DNA of 10,414 bases. Origin: GCA-2716945 sp964342835. Lineage in GTDB: Bacteria; Pseudomonadota; Gammaproteobacteria; GCA-002705445; GCA-002716945. Positions 1-6,185 of the stretch are shown here, piece by piece. Numbering within the stretch: position 1 is the first letter of the stretch; each line of letters begins with the position of its first letter. The notes under the pieces were generated by a model. The model was not told the origin of the DNA and made no database searches. It saw only the letters and a program-made list of their open reading frames with translations. Both the position numbers and the translations under genes were made by a program. The stretch spans positions 1 through 10,414 of the forward strand of contig CAYFGJ010000033.1 of the NCBI GenBank assembly GCA_964342835.1, written 5' to 3'.

Positions 1-1263
1 GCCATTTTCTCAGAAATTGCCGGTGTTATCGAAGGAACTCCTCGTCATAGAAGAGATTTAATTTGGAAATTGGTAAGTAATGATAATAAAGGTGAAACAT
101 TGGCTGAACTAAATGAAGAGGTCAGAGAAAATCTTATTGATGAATTAATTGAAGAAGATGGAACCGAAGGGTTAGTAAGAATTGCTCAAAACTTAGATAC
201 TGATGATTTAGCTGACATTATCCAGTCTTTACCTAAACATTTAACCAAAAAAACTATTAAAAGTTTAGATAAACAAAATCAAGAGAGACTAGAGAAAGTT
301 CTTTCATTTCCAGATGATACCGCAGGTGGTTTGATGAATACAGACACAGTTAATATAAGAGATAATGTAACAGTAGATGTATTACTTAAATATTTAAGAA
401 GGCTTAAAAATTTACCAGAACAAACTGATAGAGTTTTTGTAACAGATAAAATGAATAAATATTTTGGATATGTTTCTATACAAGATGTTTTAGTAGCAGA
501 TCCATCCAAATCTGTTTCAGAAATTATGATTGATGATAGTAATATTATTGATCCAAATTTAGATCAACATGAAGTAGCAAGAATTTTTGAAAACGCTGAT
601 CTTGTATCTGCAGCTGTTGTTGATCATGATGGAATGCTTTTAGGAAGAATAACAATTGATGATGTTGTTGATGTAATTAGAGAAGAAGCTGATGAATCAG
701 TTTTAAACATGGCAGGTTTAAAAAAGGATGATGATATTTTTGCGCCTATTTTCCAGAGTACAAAAAGAAGAACTATTTGGTTGGGTGCAAATTTACTTAC
801 CGCGTTATTGGCAGCAACTGCGATTGGTATATTTGAAGCTACAATTGAAAAAGTCGTGGCTTTAGCAATTTTAATGCCCATTGTTGCAAGCATGGGGGGT
901 ATTGCTGGTTCACAAAGCTTAGCGCTTGTTATAAGAGCTCAAGCTTTGGATCAACTTGGAAACACTAATTCAAAACTATTGATACTTAAAGAATCAGCAA
1001 TTGGGTTTTTAAATGGATTTCTATGGTCTAGCGTAGTTGCTGCACTTACATATTTTTGGTTTGATAGTTTATTTCTTGGAATTGTTATTGCAGCTGCATT
1101 AATGATTAATTTAATTATTGGAGCTATTAGTGGTGTGAGTCTACCACTCATTTTAACAAAAATGAATATTGATCCTGCTCTTGCTGGAGGTGTAATTTTA
1201 ACAACTATTACTGATGTAGTTGGATTTATTTCACTTCTAGGTATCGCCACTATGATTATGTAA
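1..1263 (+). CDS. mgtE: Magnesium transporter MgtE, 5'-truncated by window edge
   Basis: MgtE is an inner-membrane Mg2+ channel gated by its own cytoplasmic N and CBS domains. The frame is open from base 1, so the gene begins before the window; the internal TTG at 70 is not needed as a start, because upstream codons already read like MgtE (PRHRRDLIWKLV, then an acidic helical N domain). About 420 residues are visible, against roughly 450-480 in the family. Order: helical MgtE_N domain, two CBS motifs (about codons 115-230), then five membrane segments from about codon 255. The pore signature PIVASMGGIAGSQS is encoded at 877-918, and the family's Mg2+-binding Asp lies in TTITDVVGF (Asp codon 1213-1215). 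It ends 164 bp before nrdA and is probably a separate transcription unit. The family assignment is secure; only the start is missing. Confidence 0.95.
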   Translation, partial: AIFSEIAGVIEGTPRHRRDLIWKLVSNDNKGETLAELNEEVRENLIDELIEEDGTEGLVRIAQNLDTDDLADIIQSLPKHLTKKTIKSLDKQNQERLEKVLSFPDDTAGGLMNTDTVNIRDNVTVDVLLKYLRRLKNLPEQTDRVFVTDKMNKYFGYVSIQDVLVADPSKSVSEIMIDDSNIIDPNLDQHEVARIFENADLVSAAVVDHDGMLLGRITIDDVVDVIREEADESVLNMAGLKKDDDIFAPIFQSTKRRTIWLGANLLTALLAATAIGIFEATIEKVVALAILMPIVASMGGIAGSQSLALVIRAQALDQLGNTNSKLLILKESAIGFLNGFLWSSVVAALTYFWFDSLFLGIVIAAALMINLIIGAISGVSLPLILTKMNIDPALAGGVILTTITDVVGFISLLGIATMIM

Positions 1264-1268
1264 AAAAC

Positions 1269-1303
1269 TATTAGAAATTAATTATATTCTAATATATATT
1301 TTC
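1269..1303 (+). terminator. Weak intrinsic terminator candidate after mgtE
   Basis: Six bases after the mgtE stop, TATTAGAA (1269-1276) can pair with TTCTAATA (1287-1294) as an 8-bp stem with a 10-base loop, followed by an AT/T-rich run (to about 1303). The stem has only one G-C pair and the T-run is interrupted, so termination may be inefficient. Position is the main support. Confidence 0.35.
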
Positions 1304-1309
1304 AACAAC

Positions 1310-1329
1310 TTATCCACAACTTATATACA
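1310..1329 (+). promoter_or_regulatory. DnaA box pair upstream of nrdA
   Basis: TTATCCACA at 1310-1318 is an exact DnaA box (consensus TTATNCACA). TTATATACA at 1321-1329 differs from that consensus at one position. Their starts are 11 bp apart, about one helical turn, so both sites would face the same side of the DNA. DnaA binds the Escherichia coli nrdAB promoter and affects its expression; by analogy these sites may link nrdAB transcription to replication initiation. The second box is weak, and the exact 9-mer could occur by chance in AT-rich DNA. Its placement just ahead of the NrdR sites is the main support. Confidence 0.6.
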
Positions 1330-1335
1330 GTAAAA

Positions 1336-1383
1336 ACACAATATATTGTGTTTCAAAGTAATTACAACCACAAGAAATAGTGA
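1336..1383 (+). promoter_or_regulatory. Tandem NrdR operator of the nrdA operon
   Basis: Box 1, ACACAATATATTGTGT (1336-1351), is a perfect 16-bp palindrome and matches the NrdR consensus aCaCwATATaTwGtGt throughout. Box 2, CCACAAGAAATAGTGA (1368-1383), keeps the outer CAC and GTG arms and matches about 12 of 16 positions. The boxes are separated by exactly 16 bp (32 bp start to start, about three turns), the spacing known for NrdR pairs. NrdR is the zinc-ribbon/ATP-cone repressor that senses the ATP/dATP balance and represses ribonucleotide reductase genes. Box 2 fills the spacer of the predicted promoter, so bound NrdR would block RNA polymerase. The nrdR gene is not in this window. Confidence 0.9.
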
Positions 1384-1389
1384 TACAAT
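1361..1389 (+). promoter_or_regulatory. Sigma70-type promoter for nrdA operon
   Basis: Predicted -35 ATTACA (1361-1366, 4 of 6 to TTGACA), 17-bp spacer, and -10 TACAAT (1384-1389, 5 of 6), preceded by a TG extended -10 at 1381-1382. Transcription would start near 1396, giving a leader of about 32 bases. NrdR box 2 lies wholly within the spacer. Prediction from sequence only. Confidence 0.6.
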
Positions 1390-1427
1390 TATATCTCAGC
1401 GATAATAATAATTTATAAAGAAGCGAT

Positions 1428-4280
1428 ATGACTGAAGAACAACATAAAATCAAAGCAGAAGATCATGTGAATCAAGCCCCTATAACAGCAAGCGATGATA
1501 TAGCACCTGTACCTGGTCGCTATCGCGTAATGCGTAGAAATGGAAAAGTCACATCATTTGATTTAAATAAAATAGTTGTAGCGATGACTAAGGCTTTTTT
1601 AAGTCTTGAAGGTAGCAGCGCTGCTGCATCAACTCGTATCCATAATGAAGTACAAATTTTAGCTGAACAAGTTTACAAGGCAATTAAAAGGAGATTCCCT
1701 GATGGTGGAGTCATTCATATTGAAGATATTCAAGATCAAGTCGAATTGGCGATAATGAGAGCTGGATATCAAGATGTAGCAAGAGCCTATGTAATTTACA
1801 GAGAAGAAAGGTCAAAAGAAAGGAGTCAAAAAACCGTAAATAATGTCGAAGATCTCCCTATAACAAAGAGTGTTATACTTCCCGATGGCTCCACCATCCC
1901 TCTTGATTTAAATAAACTTAAATTAACTATAAAAGAATGTTGTCAGGGCATAAACGATGTTTCAGAGGAACATGTTTATAATATAATTGATAAAAATATT
2001 TATGATGGGATAAAAAAGGAAGATCTATCTAGCTCAATACTAATTTCAGTAAGACCGCTTATAGAGAAAGAACCTAATTATTCTAAAGTTGTAGCTAGAT
2101 TGTTATTGAATTCAATTAACGAAGAAGCTCTTGCGTTTTTAGGTTTTGAAGATACGAATCTATCTTTAGCCAATATTGATAAAATCTATCCCGATTACTT
2201 TAGTAGATATCTTCAAAAAGCATGTGAGTTAAAATTATTAGATCCTGAGTTACTTCATTTTGATTTAAATTACATTACAAAAAACATTAATGTTGATAAC
2301 GATTTGAATTTTAATTATCTCGGATTACAAACTCTCTATGATAGATATTTTATTCATCACAAGGAAACCCGATTCGAACTACCTCAGGCTTTTTTTATGA
2401 GAGTGGCTATGGGATTAGCAATAAATGAAACCAATAGAGAAGAAAAAGCTGTTGAGTTTTATAATTTAATTTCATCCTTTGATTTTATGTGTAGCACTCC
2501 AACATTATTCAATTCAGGAACATTAAGACCGCAATTATCATCATGCTATCTTTCAACGCTACCAGATGATTTAAAAGGTATTTTTGAAGGAATTAGTGAT
2601 GATGCGATGTTGTCTAAATTTGCTGGCGGACTAGGAAATGATTGGTCACAAGTTAGAGCGTTAGGATCTTACATAAAGGGAACCAATGGCAAAAGTCAAG
2701 GTGTCATTCCATTTTTAAAAGTAGCTAACGATACTGCTGTAGCAGTAAATCAAGGAGGAAAAAGGAAAGGAGCTATGTGCGCATACCTTGAAACTTGGCA
2801 TCTTGATATAGAACAATTTTTAGAGCTTAGAAAAAATACTGGTGATGATAGAAGAAGAACTCATGATATGAATACCGCAAATTGGATACCCGATTTATTT
2901 ATGAAACGCGTTCATGATAATTCTACTTGGACATTATTTTCACCATCTGATACCAAAGATTTACATGATTTAACAGGATTAGAGTTTGAAAAAAAATATG
3001 AAAATTATGAAAAACAAACTGAAGATGGACTGATATCTAATTATAAAAAAGTGAATGCAGTCGATCTTTGGAGAAAAATACTAAGCATGTTGTTTGAAAC
3101 TGGCCATCCTTGGATTACTTTTAAAGATCCATGTAATATTCGTTCTCCTCAGCAACATGTCGGTGTAGTTCATTCTTCTAATTTATGCACTGAGATTACA
3201 TTAAATACATCAAAAAATGAAATAGCTGTATGTAATTTAGGTTCAATAAATTTGGTTGCACACATTAAAGATGGAGAATTAAATACAGAAAAGCTTCAGA
3301 AGACAATAAGAACTGCAATGCGTATGCTTGATAATGTCATTGATTATAATTATTACAGTGTAGAAAAAGCTAGAGATTCAAACTTAAAACATAGACCAGT
3401 TGGTTTGGGTTTAATGGGATTTCAAGATACATTATATAAATTAAGAATTCCATATGCATCTGCTGAAGCTATTGAATTTGCTGATAAAAGTATGGAACAT
3501 ATAAGTTACTATGCACTTCAATCATCAATGGAGCTTGCGAAAGAAAGAGGTTCGTATTCAACGTTTGATGGATCATTATGGAGTAAAGGTATTTTACCAA
3601 TCGATAGTTTAAATATATTAAAAGAAATCAGGGGCAAATATCTTGATATAAACAATGACCAGACATTAGATTGGGATTCACTAAGACAAGCTATAAAATC
3701 TAATGGAATGAGAAATTCTAATACTTTAGCAATTGCTCCAACAGCTACAATTTCAAATATATGCGGTGTTGCTCAATCAATTGAACCAACTTATCAAAAT
3801 CTTTATGTTAAATCTAATCTCTCAGGAGAGTTTACTATTATCAATCCATATTTAATTGAAGATTTTAAAGAAGCAGGTATTTGGGACGAAGTTATGGTTA
3901 AAGATTTAAAATATTTTGATGGACAATTATCATCGATTAGTAGAGTGCCTGATGATTTAAAAAAACTTTATGCAACTTGTTTTGAAATTGATACAAGATG
4001 GCTAGTAGAAGCAGCAGCTAGAAGACAAAAATGGATTGATCAATCACAATCACTTAATCTGTATATGTCTGGAACTGATGGGAAGAAATTAGATAGTGCG
4101 TACAAATTAGCATGGATTAGAGGATTAAAGACAACTTATTATTTAAGATCATTAGGAGCTACTCATGTTGAAAAAAGTACTACAGATAATTCAGATTCAA
4201 ATCTAAATGCAGTGAAAGCATCTAATGGTGAGACAAAGCAGTGTTTGATAGATGACCCAGAGTGCGAGGCATGTCAATGA
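1428..4280 (+). CDS. nrdA: Class I ribonucleoside-diphosphate reductase, alpha subunit
   Basis: The catalytic subunit reduces ribonucleoside diphosphates to deoxyribonucleotides using a radical supplied by NrdB; cytoplasmic. At 950 residues it is longer than E. coli NrdA (about 760) because of two N-terminal ATP-cones. Cone 1 (about 32-135) has the usual opening VMRRNGKVTSFDLNKI; cone 2 (about 145-235) is degenerate (LPDGSTIPLDLNKL). This is the Pseudomonas aeruginosa layout, where the first cone is the working dATP/ATP overall-activity site. Active-site residues: Cys373 (SSCYL) and Cys602 (CNLGSIN) as the redox pair; Asn585, Cys587 and Glu589 (NLCTE) as thiyl-radical Cys and helpers; Tyr904-Tyr905 (TTYYLR) on the radical path; tail Cys946/Cys949 (CEAC) for re-reduction. 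The ATG at 1428 follows a purine-rich AAAGAAG. First gene of an operon with the small membrane ORF and nrdB, under NrdR sites. Confidence 0.97.
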   Translation: MTEEQHKIKAEDHVNQAPITASDDIAPVPGRYRVMRRNGKVTSFDLNKIVVAMTKAFLSLEGSSAAASTRIHNEVQILAEQVYKAIKRRFPDGGVIHIEDIQDQVELAIMRAGYQDVARAYVIYREERSKERSQKTVNNVEDLPITKSVILPDGSTIPLDLNKLKLTIKECCQGINDVSEEHVYNIIDKNIYDGIKKEDLSSSILISVRPLIEKEPNYSKVVARLLLNSINEEALAFLGFEDTNLSLANIDKIYPDYFSRYLQKACELKLLDPELLHFDLNYITKNINVDNDLNFNYLGLQTLYDRYFIHHKETRFELPQAFFMRVAMGLAINETNREEKAVEFYNLISSFDFMCSTPTLFNSGTLRPQLSSCYLSTLPDDLKGIFEGISDDAMLSKFAGGLGNDWSQVRALGSYIKGTNGKSQGVIPFLKVANDTAVAVNQGGKRKGAMCAYLETWHLDIEQFLELRKNTGDDRRRTHDMNTANWIPDLFMKRVHDNSTWTLFSPSDTKDLHDLTGLEFEKKYENYEKQTEDGLISNYKKVNAVDLWRKILSMLFETGHPWITFKDPCNIRSPQQHVGVVHSSNLCTEITLNTSKNEIAVCNLGSINLVAHIKDGELNTEKLQKTIRTAMRMLDNVIDYNYYSVEKARDSNLKHRPVGLGLMGFQDTLYKLRIPYASAEAIEFADKSMEHISYYALQSSMELAKERGSYSTFDGSLWSKGILPIDSLNILKEIRGKYLDINNDQTLDWDSLRQAIKSNGMRNSNTLAIAPTATISNICGVAQSIEPTYQNLYVKSNLSGEFTIINPYLIEDFKEAGIWDEVMVKDLKYFDGQLSSISRVPDDLKKLYATCFEIDTRWLVEAAARRQKWIDQSQSLNLYMSGTDGKKLDSAYKLAWIRGLKTTYYLRSLGATHVEKSTTDNSDSNLNAVKASNGETKQCLIDDPECEACQ

Positions 4281-4474
4281 TAGATTTTACTTTCTCAATA
4301 GACCAATTAACGTTTGAAATAATTATATACTTGATTTCAGTAGCAAGCGCGATAGTTGTATTGGCTATGTATTATGTTTTAGATAAAAAGAGATTAGAAG
4401 AAGAAGATAATTTTAGAAAAAATTATACCAAATATATAGGGCTATATCATAATAAGTTTAAAGGAGGTATATGA
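4277..4474 (+). CDS. Small single-span membrane protein between nrdA and nrdB (65 aa)
   Basis: I do not recognise this gene and assign no function. ATG at 4277 overlaps the nrdA stop (ATGA) and has GAGG at 4266-4269, seven bases upstream; earlier in-frame starts (GTG 4262, ATG 4271) lie inside nrdA and are badly spaced from this site. Its stop overlaps the nrdB start. The protein has a short acidic N-terminus, one hydrophobic span (about 14-35, ending AMYYVL), then KKR and a charged, Tyr-rich tail (37-65). By the positive-inside rule the tail would be cytoplasmic, where the reductase is. It has no signal-peptidase site, lipobox or Cys. The last codons also form the nrdB Shine-Dalgarno. Coupling on both sides suggests a true gene, with output tied to nrdAB. 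It could be a membrane tether or regulator of the reductase, or an unrelated passenger that maintains coupling; that is inference. Confidence 0.75.
   Translation: MIDFTFSIDQLTFEIIIYLISVASAIVVLAMYYVLDKKRLEEEDNFRKNYTKYIGLYHNKFKGGI
4461..4467 (+). promoter_or_regulatory. Strong Shine-Dalgarno that decides the nrdB start
   Basis: AAGGAGG is a full match to the 16S anti-Shine-Dalgarno and is far stronger than other ribosome sites in the window. Two adjacent ATGs follow: 4471 (spacing 3) and 4474 (spacing 6). The spacing favours 4474, where the TGA of the small ORF and the ATG share one base (TGATG). The site lies inside the coding end of the small ORF (codons for KGG), so nrdB may be translated both by fresh initiation and by re-initiation. 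Confidence 0.8.
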
Positions 4475-5652
4475 TGTATAACTGGGATGATCCAATTAAT
4501 GAAGCATTAACAAAAACTGATAAGACAGTTGTTAATACAAATACACAAGAGAGTGTTACACATGAAAACAGGAAGTTAACAACAGATTTGAATTCAAAAG
4601 AAGGGTTAACTGGAATAGAGAATATTGAAAAAGGTGGTCAGAGAATAAAAGTTGATGATAAAGCAATTATAAATTGTAGAGCAGACCTTAATCAGCTTGT
4701 ACCTTTTAAATATAAATGGGCATGGCAAAAATATTTGGATGGTTCAGCAAATCATTGGATGCCTGAAGAAATACCAATGCATGATGATATTAAATTATGG
4801 CAAGATCCAAAAGGTTTAACAGAAGATGAAAGACAAATCGTAGAAAGAAATCTTGGTTTTTTTTCTACAGCCGATTCACTCGTAGCTAATAATTTAGTTT
4901 TAGCGGTATACAAACATATAACGAATCCAGAATGTAGACAATATTTACTTAGACAAGCTTTTGAAGAAGCAATACATACACATGCATATCAATATTGTGT
5001 TCAATCTCTCGGTTTAGATGAAAGCAGAATATTTAATATGTATCGAGAAATTCCTTCCGTTGCAACTAAAGCGGAATGGGCATTGCCTTTTACACAGAGT
5101 TTGGGTGACCCTAATTTTAAAACAGGTACTTTAGCAAATAATCAGAGATTGTTAAGAGATTTAATAGCTTTTTATGTTGTTTTTGAAGGAATATTTTTCT
5201 ATGTTGGTTTTACTCAAATACTGTCGTTAGGACGAAGAAATAAATTGACAGGTGTTGCTCAACAATTTCAATATATTCTAAGAGATGAATCTATGCATAT
5301 GAATTTTGGAATAGATGTAATCAATCAAATTAAGAATGAAAATCCTGAGCTTTGGACTGAAGAATTTCAATTAGAGATGATTGATTTAATTAAAAAAGGT
5401 GTTGAATTAGAAAATAAATACGCATATGACACTATGCCTCGTCCTATTCTTGGAATGAGTGCACAAACATTTGAAGAGTATTTACAATTTATTGCAAATA
5501 GAAGATTTGCTCAAATTGGTTTACCTCAACAGTATAAAGATGTATCAAATCCTTTTGAATGGATGTCTGAAATTATGGATTTGAAAAAAGAAAAGAATTT
5601 TTTTGAAACCAGGGTTACAGAATATCAAACTGGTGGCACGTTAAAATTTTAA
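4474..5652 (+). CDS. nrdB: Class I ribonucleoside-diphosphate reductase, beta subunit
   Basis: The radical-generating subunit: a four-helix-bundle ferritin-like protein that holds the dimetal/tyrosyl radical cofactor and passes the radical to NrdA. 392 residues from the ATG at 4474 (393 from 4471). Metal ligands all visible: Asp134 (TADSLVANN), Glu165 and His168 (FEEAIHTHAY), Glu238 (FEGIFFY), Glu272 and His275 (DESMH). The radical Tyr is Tyr172. The sequence around these sites resembles P. aeruginosa NrdB and, more distantly, Chlamydia class Ic NrdB. Unlike Chlamydia, it keeps Asp and Tyr where that enzyme has Glu and Phe, so a conventional tyrosyl radical is expected. A variable, polar N-terminus (about 60 residues) precedes the conserved DDKAIINCRADLNQL. 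The C-terminal tail (YQTGGTLKF) is the part that normally docks to NrdA. Last gene of the operon; it ends 8 bp from a convergent gene with no clear terminator between them. Confidence 0.97.
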   Translation: MYNWDDPINEALTKTDKTVVNTNTQESVTHENRKLTTDLNSKEGLTGIENIEKGGQRIKVDDKAIINCRADLNQLVPFKYKWAWQKYLDGSANHWMPEEIPMHDDIKLWQDPKGLTEDERQIVERNLGFFSTADSLVANNLVLAVYKHITNPECRQYLLRQAFEEAIHTHAYQYCVQSLGLDESRIFNMYREIPSVATKAEWALPFTQSLGDPNFKTGTLANNQRLLRDLIAFYVVFEGIFFYVGFTQILSLGRRNKLTGVAQQFQYILRDESMHMNFGIDVINQIKNENPELWTEEFQLEMIDLIKKGVELENKYAYDTMPRPILGMSAQTFEEYLQFIANRRFAQIGLPQQYKDVSNPFEWMSEIMDLKKEKNFFETRVTEYQTGGTLKF

Positions 5653-5660
5653 ACTATCAT

Positions 5661-6161
5661 TTATGATGATCGTACAAGAGCCCTTTTTGCTATGGTTCTA
5701 TGTAGAACAAGTATAGTTAATGAAAATAATATTGTAGACATTAAAGAGTATTTGAAAAATGGTATTCCTGCAATATATGAATTTAATAAACCTGATATAT
5801 TAAATGAATATAATCCCATAGTAAACCACACTCCAAAATTAGTAATAATAAAGAAAATAGAAGGGCTTAATATGGAGGCAAATAATACAGAAGTTACATT
5901 TAATTTTTTAATAATTAATGGACTTAAATATGCTATCAAGAGAAAAGCAGTGTAGACAAAAAACATTGAAGAATGATATCCAATATATAAATCACTTAAC
6001 AATTGAGAAATTACAATAATTAATATAGCTAAACTTCTGTTTTGTATATAAAATCCTGTGAAAATAATTAGTGAAATTGTTGGTGTAAAATTAGGTATAT
6101 CAGAAAGCATTCTGCTAATTATCAAAAGAACTAATAATGTGATAGGTATTATTATTTTCAT
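5661..6161 (-). CDS. Small polytopic membrane protein (DUF6580/ECF S-component-like), candidate B12 uptake partner
   Basis: 166 residues, almost wholly hydrophobic, with five or six predicted membrane segments (about 3-19, 28-40, 43-60, 66-84, 90-113, 136-157). Conserved-looking motifs: PNFTPT (23-28) after the first segment, and SDLYIGYHSSMFFVY (56-70). From memory these fit the uncharacterised DUF6580 family, which resembles substrate-binding S components of ECF vitamin transporters; I could not search to confirm. The gene lies 24 bp downstream of the btuB-like gene on the same strand, so it should share the riboswitch-bearing transcript. No BtuC, BtuD, BtuF or ECF energising subunit is present here. 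A role in moving cobalamin or a precursor across the inner membrane is inferred from this pairing only. Its ribosome site is weak, suggesting coupling to btuB. It converges on nrdB. Confidence 0.8.
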   Translation of the reverse strand: MKIIIPITLLVLLIISRMLSDIPNFTPTISLIIFTGFYIQNRSLAILIIVISQLLSDLYIGYHSSMFFVYTAFLLIAYLSPLIIKKLNVTSVLFASILSPSIFFIITNFGVWFTMGLYSFNISGLLNSYIAGIPFFKYSLMSTILFSLTILVLHRTIAKRALVRSS

Positions 6162-6185
6162 AGTTAAGATAGATTATATCATATA

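Noticed and set aside
279..1250. Minus-strand open frames inside mgtE (279-509, 624-893, 951-1250)
   Set aside because: They are antisense to a well-conserved gene, have no ribosome sites and show no recognisable domains.
70..1263. MgtE starting at the TTG at position 70
   Set aside because: The frame is open back to base 1 with MgtE-like residues, no ribosome site precedes the TTG, and the family needs more N-terminal sequence. Treated as a 5'-truncated gene instead.
1310..1318. DnaA box as a sign of a chromosomal origin
   Set aside because: Only one exact box plus one near match, no box cluster, unwinding element or dnaA/dnaN/gidA neighbours. A regulatory role at nrdA fits better.
4262..4276. 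GTG 4262 or ATG 4271 as start of the small ORF between nrdA and nrdB
   Set aside because: GAGG at 4266-4269 is correctly spaced only for ATG 4277, which also makes the ATGA overlap with nrdA.
5692..5955. Plus-strand 87-codon open frame after nrdB
   Set aside because: It lies antisense within the conserved-looking membrane protein gene; its product has no recognisable motif and no ribosome site is visible.
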